In this document: piece after piece, positions 1 through 7,245 of the stretch
Layout of the letters: each line of letters begins with the position of its first letter
How positions within the stretch are numbered: the first letter of the stretch is position 1
Source of the DNA: Alphaproteobacteria bacterium
Lineage (GTDB): Bacteria; Pseudomonadota; Alphaproteobacteria; ATCC43930; CGMCC-115725
NCBI GenBank assembly: GCA_005888515.1
Contig: VAZR01000032.1
Coordinates: forward strand, 1-11,638
Direction of reading: 5' to 3'
Length of the DNA: 11,638 nucleotides
Notes under the pieces: generated by a model
The model's input: only the letters and a program-made list of their open reading frames with translations
What the model was told of the DNA's origin: nothing
Databases searched by the model: none
Position numbers and translations under genes: made by a program

Positions 1-17
1 CATAGGGAGATTGCAGA

Positions 18-497
18 ATGAAGAAACTGGCGTGTTGCACGGCCGTCGCGATGGCCCTGGCCCTTACGGTTTCCGGCCGCACCCCGGCTCAGGCGCCATC
101 TCCGGCCCAGCCCGGAACACCGGCGCCGGCCGCGCAGCCTCGGGGTGCGCCACCGCCGACCGCGGTCGCGCCGCCTCCAAGGACCGTGAAAAAGGCCGTG
201 GTCCGCAAGCGACGCGTCCGCACCCGCGGCGGCTCGGATAACATCGCCAACCGGCTGAATGCTCAGGAGCTCGCCGGGGCGGGTCATGCGGGCGCGATGG
301 CACCTCATGGCGCTTATGGTGCGCCGTATGCGGCTTATGGCGCGCCGCGTCCGGTCCCGGTGGCGGGACCCGCCTATCCGCCGCCGCCCTTCTACCGGCC
401 CCCGCCGCCGGTCTGGTATCCACCGCCGCCGCGGCCCTGGTTCGGGTGGCGACCGTGGCCGTTTTGGCGGCCAGGGCGGCCTTATTGGGGGTGGTAA
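18..497 (+). CDS. Secreted proline/tryptophan-rich protein of unknown function
   Basis: This encodes 159 residues and I cannot assign a function. The ATG at 18 has an AGGGAGA ribosome-binding site 7 bases upstream. The N-terminus looks like a Sec signal peptide: MKK, a hydrophobic stretch to about residue 19, and a likely cut after AQA near residue 26. The two Cys at residues 6-7 come too early for a lipobox. The mature protein has a Pro/Ala-rich stretch (27-55), a basic patch (58-71, KK..RKRR.R.R), and the segment SDNIANRLNAQEL (73-85), which resembles a short motif I recall from other small alphaproteobacterial exported proteins. It then has a GAYGAPYAAYGAP mini-repeat (98-110) and an extreme tail of Pro with Trp, Tyr and Phe (120-159) ending YWGW. 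The composition suggests an extended, disordered envelope protein. It is co-directional with acoB but a hairpin separates them, so a functional link is doubtful. Confidence 0.75.
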   Translation: MKKLACCTAVAMALALTVSGRTPAQAPSPAQPGTPAPAAQPRGAPPPTAVAPPPRTVKKAVVRKRRVRTRGGSDNIANRLNAQELAGAGHAGAMAPHGAYGAPYAAYGAPRPVPVAGPAYPPPPFYRPPPPVWYPPPPRPWFGWRPWPFWRPGRPYWGW

Positions 498-509
498 GCA
501 AGTGAAAGA

Positions 510-538
510 CGCTTCACCGCGCTGGTCGCGGTGAAGCG
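510..538 (+). terminator. Strong hairpin between the Pro-rich gene and acoB, possible terminator
   Basis: An 11-bp perfect stem (C plus GCTTCACCGC at 510-520, pairing with GCGGTGAAGC plus G at 528-538) encloses a 7-base loop. It begins 13 bases after the stop codon of the Pro-rich gene and ends 7 bases before the acoB ribosome-binding site. No T-run follows (CCCTCTTGGG comes next), so it is not a canonical intrinsic terminator. It could instead stabilise the upstream mRNA 3' end or limit read-through into acoB. Confidence 0.4.
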
Positions 539-557
539 CCCTCTTGGGAGGCTAACG

Positions 558-1574
558 ATGCCGCAGAAATCGATCCGCCAGGCGCTGAACGAGGCGCTGC
601 GCCAGGAGATGCGCCGCGATCCGCGCATCATTGTGATCGGCGAGGATGTCGCCGGCGGCGCCGCGACCGAAGGCCAGCGCGACGCCTATGGCGGGGTGCT
701 CGGCGTCACGAAGGGGCTGATCGGCGAGTTCGGCGAGAGCCGCGTCATCGATACGCCGATCACCGAGTCGGCGATCATGGGTGCCGCCGCGGGGGCCGCG
801 GTGACCGGCCTCCGCCCTGTCGCCGAATTGATGTTCAGCGATTTCCTCGGCGTCTGCTTCGACCAGATCTTCAACCAGGCCGCCAAGTTCCGCTACATGT
901 TCGGCGGCAAGGCGAAGACCCCGATGGTGATCCGCACGATGGTCGGCGCCGGCCGCAGCGCCGCCGCTCAGCACTCGCAGAGCCCCTATCACATCTTCAC
1001 CTCGGTGCCGGGGCTCAAGGTCGTCGTGCCGTCCAACGCCTATGACGCCAAGGGCCTCTTGATCCAGGCGATCCGCGACGATGACCCCGTGATCTTCTGC
1101 GAGCACAAGCTGATGTACGATCTGCGCGCCGAGGTGCCGGACGAGCCCTATACGATCCCGTTCGGCGAGGCCAACATCGTGCGCGACGGCGACGATGTGA
1201 CGGTCGTGGCGCTCGCCCGCATGGTGCATTACGCCAATGAGGCGATCGACAAGCTCGCCAGCGAGGCCGGCATCGAGTGCGAGCTGATCGACCCGCGCAC
1301 GACTTCGCCGCTCGACGAGGACACGATCCTCGAAAGCGTCGAGCGCACCGGCCGACTCGTCATCGTCGACGAGGCGACGCCGCGCTGCAGCTTCGCCACC
1401 GATGTCGCCGCGCTGGTCGCCGACAAGGCGTTCGCCGCACTGAAGGCGCCGATCCGCCGCGTGACCGCGCCGCACACACCGGTGCCCTTCGCGCCAAATC
1501 TCGAAAAGCTCTACATCCCTAGCCCGGAGAAGATCGCCGCCGCGATTCGCGAGGTCCACGGCTACAGTCGGTAA
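558..1574 (+). CDS. acoB: Acetoin/2-oxoacid dehydrogenase E1 component, beta subunit
   Basis: This encodes 338 residues, full length for the E1 beta family. Together with an E1 alpha subunit it would form the thiamine-diphosphate-dependent E1 that cleaves acetoin (or a related 2-oxo substrate) and passes the acyl group to the lipoyl arm of E2. Visible family features are GEDVA (28-32), DTPITESA (65-72, whose Glu70 fits the glutamate that activates the cofactor), FSDF (93-96), AQHSQS (137-142) and the C-terminal transketolase-like domain with IDPRTTSPLD (244-253). I chose ATG 558 over the in-frame ATG at 531 because GGGAGG lies 6 bases upstream and the N-terminus then matches the family. The acoC-type E2 downstream points to acetoin rather than pyruvate or branched-chain substrates. 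The alpha subunit is not adjacent on the left, which is unusual. Confidence 0.88.
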   Translation: MPQKSIRQALNEALRQEMRRDPRIIVIGEDVAGGAATEGQRDAYGGVLGVTKGLIGEFGESRVIDTPITESAIMGAAAGAAVTGLRPVAELMFSDFLGVCFDQIFNQAAKFRYMFGGKAKTPMVIRTMVGAGRSAAAQHSQSPYHIFTSVPGLKVVVPSNAYDAKGLLIQAIRDDDPVIFCEHKLMYDLRAEVPDEPYTIPFGEANIVRDGDDVTVVALARMVHYANEAIDKLASEAGIECELIDPRTTSPLDEDTILESVERTGRLVIVDEATPRCSFATDVAALVADKAFAALKAPIRRVTAPHTPVPFAPNLEKLYIPSPEKIAAAIREVHGYSR

Positions 1575-1582
1575 AGCCGAAA

Positions 1583-1726
1583 AGCCCCTCACCCTGTCCC
1601 TCTCCCCGTAAACGGGGCGAGGGAACGCGGTTGAGAGATCGTGCAAAACCGTCGCAGGATAAAATTCGGGAGATGCCGCTGCTCTCCCTCTCCCGGCGAG
1701 CGGGGAGAGGGCCGGGGTGAGGGGCT
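1583..1726. repeat. Large inverted repeat (CCCTCACCC / CCCTCTCCCC family) between acoB and acoC
   Basis: Two related arms face each other. The left arm (1583-1624) starts AGCCCCTCACCC and contains the hairpin CCTCTCCCCG..CGGGGCGAGG. The right arm (1684-1726) contains CCCTCTCCC..GGGGAGAGGG and ends GGGTGAGGGGCT, the reverse complement of the left edge. Each arm can fold alone, or the two can pair over about 60 intervening bases. This CCCTCTCCCCG-rich element resembles intergenic palindromic repeats I recall from many GC-rich proteobacterial genomes. It fills most of the 179-base gap and could uncouple expression of acoB from acoC. I see no coding capacity. Confidence 0.8.
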
Positions 1727-1753
1727 GACCGACCAGTCAGCGAAGAGGCCGGA

Positions 1754-2875
1754 ATGAGCGGAGAGATCACCCCGATCACGATGCCGAAGTGGGGCCTGAC
1801 GATGACCGAGGGGAAAGTCCTCGGCTGGCTCAAGCGGGAGGGCGACAGCTTCACCGAAGGCGAGGAGCTGCTCGAAATCGAGACGACCAAGATCACGAAC
1901 GTATTCGAGGCTTCCGAGGCCGGCACGCTGCGCCGCGTCGTTGCCGCTGCGGGTGCCACATTGCCGATCGGCGCCCTGCTCGCAGTCGCCGCACCCGCCG
2001 AGGTGCCCGAGGCTGAGATCGACGCCTTTATCGCCGGTTTCGTGACGCCCGAGCCGGCGACCGAAGCCGCCGCAGATGAAACTGGACCGGCGCCGCGCGA
2101 TCTCAACGCCGGCGGCCGGCGCATTCGCATCCTCGATCTCGGCGGCGGCGATGCAGTGCCGGTGATCTTCGTGCACGGGTTCGGCGGCGATCTGCAGGGC
2201 TGGATGTTCACGCAACCGGCTCTCGCCGAGAGCCGCCGCGCGATCGCGCTCGACCTGCCTGGGCATGGCGGCTCGGTCAAGGAGGTCGGCGCCGGCGATG
2301 CTGAGACGCTGGCGGCGGCGGTGGCCGATGCGATCGGCGCGCTTGGTATTGAACGGGCACATCTCGTCGGCCATTCGATGGGCGGCGCGATCGCCGCGAC
2401 ACTGGCGCGCGATGATCCCGAACGGGTCGCCTCGCTGAGCCTGATTGCGACGGCCGGGCTCGGCCCCGAGATCAACGGCGCCTTCATCGACGGCTTTGTC
2501 CGTGCGCAGCGCCGCCGCGAGGCGCAGGAGGTATTTGCGCTCCTCGTTCACGATCCGGCGCTGGTCAGCCGCGCGATGATCGAGGAGGTGCTGCGCTATA
2601 AGCGGCTCGACGGCGTTCAGGCCGCGCTGGAGACAATCGCGGGCGTCTCGTTTGCGAATGGCCGCCAGAGCGTCGTGATCGACCTCGCCGCGCTTGCCAT
2701 GCCGGTGCAGCTGATCTGGGGCCGTGACGACCATATCATCCCGGTCGCCCAGGCCGAGGCGCTCGCCGACCGCCTGCCGGTGCACATCCTCGACGAGGCC
2801 GGCCACCTGCCGCATATGGAACAGCCCGGCGAGGTCAACCGCCTGCTCGCCCGGTTCATCGCGCAAGCCGATTGA
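1754..2875 (+). CDS. acoC: Acetoin dehydrogenase E2: lipoyl domain fused to alpha/beta hydrolase
   Basis: This encodes 373 residues. The N-terminal domain (about 5-80) is a biotinyl/lipoyl domain with EIETTKITN, whose Lys46 is the expected lipoylation site. An Ala/Pro/Glu-rich linker (about 82-118) leads to an alpha/beta hydrolase domain (about 122-373). That domain has HGFGG (141-145, oxyanion region), the nucleophile elbow GHSMGG with Ser208, WGRDDHIIP with Asp326, and GHLPHMEQP with His351, so the triad is intact. There is no subunit-binding domain and no classic acyltransferase catalytic domain. That architecture is typical of AcoC of acetoin dehydrogenases, which transfers the acetyl group formed from acetoin to CoA. 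The start ATG at 1754 is preceded by GAAGAGG. The gene follows acoB after a repeat-filled gap. Confidence 0.87.
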   Translation: MSGEITPITMPKWGLTMTEGKVLGWLKREGDSFTEGEELLEIETTKITNVFEASEAGTLRRVVAAAGATLPIGALLAVAAPAEVPEAEIDAFIAGFVTPEPATEAAADETGPAPRDLNAGGRRIRILDLGGGDAVPVIFVHGFGGDLQGWMFTQPALAESRRAIALDLPGHGGSVKEVGAGDAETLAAAVADAIGALGIERAHLVGHSMGGAIAATLARDDPERVASLSLIATAGLGPEINGAFIDGFVRAQRRREAQEVFALLVHDPALVSRAMIEEVLRYKRLDGVQAALETIAGVSFANGRQSVVIDLAALAMPVQLIWGRDDHIIPVAQAEALADRLPVHILDEAGHLPHMEQPGEVNRLLARFIAQAD

Positions 2876-3001
2876 GCGGACCGCCGGCGTCTCGCCCGCA
2901 GGTGCCGATCTGCACGCAACGCGATCTTAACCAGGCGGCATCCATCGTCGGCTGACCGACCACGCCGGGTCAAACCCCGGTCGCTTTGCTTCAGGGGAAC
3001 C

Positions 3002-5149
3002 ATGCTTCGGCTGGCGTTCGGCGCATCCGCCAAAGGACACATCCATGCTTTACTGATTCTTGCCGTCGCGGTGGTCAGCGGCTCGGCCGTGCCAGCGCGC
3101 GCCGATGACGCGCCGAAAAACATTCAGCAGAGCCAGGATCGATTACAGGAGCTGATAGGCAAATGCCACAATGATGTCGCCTGCCTGCAGCAGAACGCGT
3201 CCCAGATCGATGGCATGCCGCTGTTGGGGCTCTCGCTCATGCTGCTGAAAAGCGACCCGAACGCCGCGCTGGACTGGCTTGTCATCGCCCAGCTCCGTAC
3301 CCGCTACGATGTCCAGCGCTGCACCGACCAGAGCGTCGGCGGCGGGATGATGTTTCTGTTCGGCCAGCTAGGCGGCGACGTTGTCCAATACGCGTGGCGC
3401 CACAAGATGCAGTACCTTGCGGCGCTCAAGCGGGTGCAGCCGCGCGACGATATTTTCGCGCCCGACCGGGCCCCTGTCTGCGGCCGCAGCGTCGATGGTG
3501 TAAAGCCGGCGAGCGAATGGCCGGCGATCGCGGCCAACCTGCGTCGGCAATTGGCGCAGGAGATCGAGAAGCTCGACCGCGAATACGCCGCCAATCCGCC
3601 GCCTGATTACGAACCGCCCAGTTTCCCGACCGCTGTCCCAGCCGCGGTCCTATCGGGATCGCGCGCCGAGAAAGTGGCGAGGTTTGGCGCCGAGGCCCGC
3701 CAGGCCGCACTCGCAGCGGCGGCCGAGTCGCCCGATCCGGGAGCGCTATTCAATATCGCCGAAGCGCAGCTCAACGCCGGCGATCCCGCCGGAGCTCGCG
3801 AGACGCTGACAGCGGCTCAGGACGTTGTGGCAAAGCGGCCGAAAGAGTATTTCGTCGAGCGCGACAGGCTAATCGGGCTGTGGGCGCAGGCCGGGGAGCG
3901 CGCCAGGGCGCTGAAACTGGCCGAGCGTGTCGCCGATCCCGCTGAGCGGATGCGTTCGCTGGGCGTCCTCGGCTCGGCGCTCGCCAAGGCCGGCGACACC
4001 AGTGGTGCGCGCGATCTGGTGGACCGCATCCGGCAAACCGGCGCCGCATCGGACCGGCGCGTCGCCGGCAATGCTGATGCCGCTTTGAAGGAGGTCGGGC
4101 AATGTGCCGCCCATGATCCCGGCGGGCGCGATGCCCTCCGCGCGGCGACTGCCGTGAATCCACCTGCGACCCAAGCATACGCGACCGAGCTGGTTTCCGC
4201 GCTTGCCGCCTGCAACGATATCGAGAAGGCGAAGGAGGCGTTTGAGAAGCTGCTTCCAAGCTGGCAGTTGGGTGTCCTCGATCGAGCGGTCGATCAGCTG
4301 ACAAAGCAGGGTCGGAATACTGATGCCGAGCTTTTCGATCGTATCATTCTTGACGGGCCCGGCGGCCCCAACGATCTGGCGGTTGTCGCGAAGCGTCAGG
4401 CGGCCCGCGGCGATGTTGCGGGCGCGCGGATGACGGCGGCACGCGCGTACGAGATGATGCGCGCCGCGGTGATGACAGCGCGCGAGCAGTCGCGCCCTGT
4501 TTATCAGATGCTCGAGATTTTGCGGCCATTCGCGGCGGTGCTGGAAGCACAACTGAAGGCCGCCGCCTATGACGACGCGCTTGCGACAGCCGGCTTGCAG
4601 GACGCAACGAATGCGCAGATGGCGTCCGAACGCATCGTCCAAGCGGCTGCCAAAAATCACGATACCGAGGCTCTTCGTCAGATGCTCCCGCGCGTTCTCG
4701 ACGCAATCGAGAATGGCGGCCAATGGGATCCCGAGACCCGCTTCATTGATATCGCCAAACAGCTGGGGCGTGCCGGCTATACTGATGAAGGCCGCGAAGT
4801 ATTGGGCCGCGTCGCGCGACTGAAGAAAAACCATTGTCAGCAGGCGCCCTGCATCAACCTCGCCGAGGCGCAAGTCGCGATCGGCGATATCGATGCGGCG
4901 CAAGCGATCCTGCAAAGGATTAAAAACCCGAAAGCAGCGGACAGTGCTCGGGTCATGCTCGTTCAGGAACTCGTCGATCCGGAGAGTCCATCGCCGACGG
5001 CGCCACGTCGGCGCGACCAGCCGACCGCACCGCCTCCCCAGAACCTCTCGGCCGCCTTTCCTGTGGCTGCGGAGATGGCTTGGCAAGTCCAGGACGCGAC
5101 GCGGCGCGCCAGCGCGATGCTTGTATTGCTGCGCAGCTTGCACCCATAA
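3002..5149 (+). CDS. Exported helical-repeat (TPR/Sel1-like) protein, unknown function
   Basis: This encodes 715 residues and I do not recognise a named family. The ATG at 3002 has AGGGG 5 bases upstream. The N-terminus has a hydrophobic core (about 15-27) and a likely signal peptidase site after ARA near residue 34, so the product is probably periplasmic or outer-membrane facing. Residues 40-200 form a Cys-containing domain (Cys55, 61, 107, 160). From about 225 onward the chain is almost all amphipathic helices, with recurring turns of the form A.AGD..GAR: 256-266, 327-337, 467-476, 588-598 and 624-634. This spacing resembles degenerate TPR-like repeats. A Pro-rich linker (about 659-681) precedes the last helices. 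Such proteins usually scaffold other proteins. A DUF1223 gene follows 83 bases later on the same strand. Confidence 0.75.
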   Translation: MLRLAFGASAKGHIHALLILAVAVVSGSAVPARADDAPKNIQQSQDRLQELIGKCHNDVACLQQNASQIDGMPLLGLSLMLLKSDPNAALDWLVIAQLRTRYDVQRCTDQSVGGGMMFLFGQLGGDVVQYAWRHKMQYLAALKRVQPRDDIFAPDRAPVCGRSVDGVKPASEWPAIAANLRRQLAQEIEKLDREYAANPPPDYEPPSFPTAVPAAVLSGSRAEKVARFGAEARQAALAAAAESPDPGALFNIAEAQLNAGDPAGARETLTAAQDVVAKRPKEYFVERDRLIGLWAQAGERARALKLAERVADPAERMRSLGVLGSALAKAGDTSGARDLVDRIRQTGAASDRRVAGNADAALKEVGQCAAHDPGGRDALRAATAVNPPATQAYATELVSALAACNDIEKAKEAFEKLLPSWQLGVLDRAVDQLTKQGRNTDAELFDRIILDGPGGPNDLAVVAKRQAARGDVAGARMTAARAYEMMRAAVMTAREQSRPVYQMLEILRPFAAVLEAQLKAAAYDDALATAGLQDATNAQMASERIVQAAAKNHDTEALRQMLPRVLDAIENGGQWDPETRFIDIAKQLGRAGYTDEGREVLGRVARLKKNHCQQAPCINLAEAQVAIGDIDAAQAILQRIKNPKAADSARVMLVQELVDPESPSPTAPRRRDQPTAPPPQNLSAAFPVAAEMAWQVQDATRRASAMLVLLRSLHP

Positions 5150-5232
5150 GTTCGATCAACGCACGCAGATGTGAGGCGCCAGTCTTCGGCCGTCGGCCCA
5201 TGCTGGGGCGCGTGCCGCACGAGGAGCCTGCC

Positions 5233-5934
5233 GTGTTGCTACGCCGACTCGCCCATGCCGGGTCACTGTGGATTGCTCTGCTGCTGAGCGCACCGCTCGC
5301 CGAGGCGGAAACGCGCCCGACCGTCGTCGAACTGTTCACCTCGCAGGGATGCTCCTCCTGCCCGCCGGCCGATGCGCTGCTCGGCGAATTGGCGCGCCGA
5401 GGCGACGTCATCGCGCTCGGCTTCCACATCAATTACTGGGACAGCCTCGGCTGGAAGGACCCGTTCGCCACGCCGCAATCGACCGACCGCCAGCGCGCCT
5501 ACGCGCGCCTGTTCGGCGGGCCGATCTACACGCCGCAGCTGGTCGTCGATGGCACCCGCGAGATGGTCGGATCACGGAGGGCGGCTGTCTTGGCTGCAAT
5601 CGGCGAAGCGTCGCACGAGGCGGTCGCCCCGGTTGCTTTCGCCACTGATCGGCATTCGGTCACGATCGGCCCGGCCGCGATCGCCGGCAATACCGGCACG
5701 GTTTGGCTCGTCCGCTTTGTGCAGAAGCGCACGACGCATGTCGGCGCCGGTGAGAATGCCAGTCGCACGCTGGAAGACACCAACGGTGTCGAAACCCTCG
5801 CGGTGCTCGGCGATTGGCAGGGCGCCGAAATCGGGTTCGCGCTCGAGCCTCCAGCTGCCGGCCAGGGAGTGGCCGTGCTCGTGCAGGCCACCGACGGCCG
5901 GATCCTCGGCGCCGCGATGCTGCTGGGCTCTTGA
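5233..5934 (+). CDS. DUF1223 family exported thioredoxin-fold protein
   Basis: This encodes 233 residues. The GTG at 5233 is chosen because GAGGAG lies 6 bases upstream and the start gives a clean signal peptide (hydrophobic 10-22, likely cut after AEA at residue 25). An in-frame ATG at 5200 lacks a comparable site and would bury the signal. The mature protein opens with VVELFTSQGCSSCPPAD, the DUF1223 hallmark, with a CxxC pair (Cys40, Cys43) placed as in thioredoxin folds. The segment IYTPQLVVDG (98-107) supplies a candidate cis-proline (Pro101). The N-terminal half is therefore thioredoxin-like and the C-terminal half (about 135-233) a beta-rich domain. The family has no established biochemical role that I can state. 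A periplasmic redox role is a reasonable guess. It converges on the minus-strand gene 36 bases downstream. Confidence 0.85.
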   Translation: MLLRRLAHAGSLWIALLLSAPLAEAETRPTVVELFTSQGCSSCPPADALLGELARRGDVIALGFHINYWDSLGWKDPFATPQSTDRQRAYARLFGGPIYTPQLVVDGTREMVGSRRAAVLAAIGEASHEAVAPVAFATDRHSVTIGPAAIAGNTGTVWLVRFVQKRTTHVGAGENASRTLEDTNGVETLAVLGDWQGAEIGFALEPPAAGQGVAVLVQATDGRILGAAMLLGS

Positions 5935-5970
5935 GTCGCTGGCTCGCTTCGTGGGACTTGGGCGTGCGCC

Positions 5971-6504
5971 CTACCTGACGATCGGCGCGTCGTAATGCAC
6001 CGGGTGGAGCCGCCAACTGCCATCCGGGTTGCGGTCGAGCGAAGTGCGGCCGCGCCCCCACGGCTCGGCGGTGACGCCGCGGATGTGCAGTTCCAAGTGA
6101 TCCGCGATGACCCGCACGGCGATCAGGCTGGCGGCAACGAGGCCGTTTGGGTCATCGTAAGCCGAGCCGCGAAACCGGTTATTCACCTCGCCGCGATCGT
6201 CGATCAGCTCGGCCAGACCGGAGATCGCGACAAAAGCCCCGCCGGAAGCGTGCTGATAGGCCAAGGTGGCGCGTCCGGCGCGGCGGATTTCGGCCGCTTT
6301 GCGTCCGTTCGGCGGGGTCAGGAACCAGCGCGTCCAGAAATCCGCGGCGTCTGAGGCCGGTTGCGCCTGGACGATGCGCGCATTGGCGCCATTTTCTGCG
6401 GCAGGTGTCACGACCCAGAGGAACGGCACTTCCTCAATTGTCCGCCTGGCAGCGGCGAGCAACCGCTCGACCTGCGGCACATCGTCCGGCATTGAATTCC
6501 GCAT
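5971..6504 (-). CDS. Pyridoxamine 5'-phosphate oxidase-like flavin split-barrel protein
   Basis: This encodes 177 residues. The fold assignment rests on the pattern WVVTP (30-34), FWTRWFLTPPNGRKAAEIRRAGRATLAYQ (56-84) and FVAISGLAELIDD (91-103). Together these match the general-stress-protein/PNPOx-like split barrel that binds FMN or a related cofactor. The C-terminus has VIADHLELHIRGVTAEPWGRGR (132-153), the usual last barrel strands. The substrate cannot be told from sequence; it is unlikely to be PdxH itself, because the C-terminal PdxH signature is absent. The start ATG at 6504 has AGAGG at a good distance on the minus strand. A TTG further upstream at 6534 is in frame but less convincing. 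The gene diverges from a TetR-family regulator and is its most likely target. Confidence 0.8.
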   Translation of the reverse strand: MRNSMPDDVPQVERLLAAARRTIEEVPFLWVVTPAAENGANARIVQAQPASDAADFWTRWFLTPPNGRKAAEIRRAGRATLAYQHASGGAFVAISGLAELIDDRGEVNNRFRGSAYDDPNGLVAASLIAVRVIADHLELHIRGVTAEPWGRGRTSLDRNPDGSWRLHPVHYDAPIVR

Positions 6505-6532
6505 CAGCCGCCTCTCGTGCAAACCGCGCCCC

Positions 6533-6561
6533 AAAATAGCGGATATTGAATGATCGTTCTA
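6533..6561 (-). promoter_or_regulatory. Candidate promoter of the split-barrel gene
   Basis: On the minus strand TAGAAC (6556-6561) and TATTTT (6533-6538) are 17 bases apart, which would start transcription some 25 bases before the ATG at 6504. The -35 is weak (3 of 6 consensus bases). The shared palindrome overlaps the -35, so the TetR product could repress this promoter too. Confidence 0.35.
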
Positions 6562-6581
6562 GAATAATTATTCTAGACGGA
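6546..6581 (+). promoter_or_regulatory. Predicted tetR promoter giving a leaderless mRNA
   Basis: TTGAAT (6546-6551) and TATTCT (6569-6574) are separated by exactly 17 bases. Transcription would start about 6-7 bases past the -10, which is the ATG at 6581 itself. No ribosome-binding site fits between the -10 and this ATG. This agrees with a leaderless transcript, which is common for GC-rich bacterial regulators. Confidence 0.5.
6558..6577. promoter_or_regulatory. Perfect 20-bp palindrome, likely TetR operator
   Basis: TCTAGAATAATTATTCTAGA is a perfect inverted repeat, AT-rich within GC-rich surroundings. It ends 3 bases before the regulator start codon. It spans the spacer and -10 of the regulator promoter and touches the -35 of the divergent promoter. 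Its position, symmetry and length fit a TetR-dimer operator with autorepression. Confidence 0.7.
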
Positions 6582-7174
6582 TGGCGCGCCCGAAATTCGC
6601 CGATGCAGATTTCCTCGACGCCGCCCTGGCGATCGCCGCTGAGCGCGGCCCGCTCGCGGTCACGATCGGCTCGATCACCGAGCGCCTCAAGGCGCCGGTC
6701 GGCTCGTTCTATCACCGCTTTGCGTCGCGCGATGTGCTGCTCGGCGAATTATGGCTGAGGACGGTGCTCGAGTTTCAGCAGGGGATCAGCGCCGCTCTCG
6801 ATGCGGGGGACGGGCTGGGCGCGGCGTTGCACACGCCGGCCTGGGTGCGGGGACATCTCGACGAAGCGTGTCTGCTGCTGCTCTATCATCGCGATGATTT
6901 TGTGCAGGGCGGATGGCCTTCGTCGTTGCGCGACGGGGTCGCTGCGCAGACCGCACGAATGGAAGGCGGGTTCGCGCGATTCGCCCGATTGGTGTTCGGT
7001 CGCAGCGGGCGGGACGAACTGCGCCGGGCGCAATTCTTGTTGGCGGAAATGCCGGTGGGCGCCGTTCGCCAACACCTCCTGCGACGCGAACCGCCGCCGC
7101 CGATCGTCGACGAGCTGATCCGCATCACCTACCGCGCCGTCGTTGATGACTACCATGCCAGCCGGAGCCGCTGA
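6581..7174 (+). CDS. TetR/AcrR family transcriptional regulator
   Basis: This encodes 197 residues, the usual size for the family. The N-terminal DNA-binding domain is clear: FLDAALAIAAERG (11-23), then VTIGSITERLKAPVGSFYHRFASRDVL (27-53), which contains the helix-turn-helix and the typical GSFYHRF recognition segment. The rest (about 60-197) is a divergent helical ligand-binding and dimerisation domain with no recognisable ligand signature. The ATG at 6581 is the only start that keeps the full DNA-binding domain, and it has no ribosome-binding site because the operator and -10 lie directly upstream. It probably controls itself and the divergent flavin-type gene. The effector is unknown. Confidence 0.87.
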   Translation: MARPKFADADFLDAALAIAAERGPLAVTIGSITERLKAPVGSFYHRFASRDVLLGELWLRTVLEFQQGISAALDAGDGLGAALHTPAWVRGHLDEACLLLLYHRDDFVQGGWPSSLRDGVAAQTARMEGGFARFARLVFGRSGRDELRRAQFLLAEMPVGAVRQHLLRREPPPPIVDELIRITYRAVVDDYHASRSR

Positions 7175-7245
7175 GCGGTGGGTTGACAATTCCCGCCACG
7201 CGCCCCATTTGGTCCAAAACAAGAACATCGATAATCGGCGAGCGG

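Noticed and set aside
2965..2980. CCGGG/CCCGG hairpin after acoC
   Set aside because: A 5-bp stem without a T-run. The 126-base gap shows no other signal except the ribosome-binding site of the next gene.
552..5143. Several long open frames on the minus strand opposite acoB, acoC and the 715-residue gene
   Set aside because: They are high-GC shadows: Arg/Ala/Asp/His-rich translations without domains, lying opposite genes with clear family motifs or export signals.
5960..5971. GGGCGTGCGCCC hairpin between the convergent DUF1223 and split-barrel genes
   Set aside because: The stem is only 4 bp with a realistic loop and no T-run follows, so it is too weak to call a terminator.
7183..7211. TTGACA followed at about 17 bases by CATTTG, as a hisB promoter
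   Set aside because: The -35 is perfect but the -10 match is poor at 17 or 18 bases, so it is not supportable.
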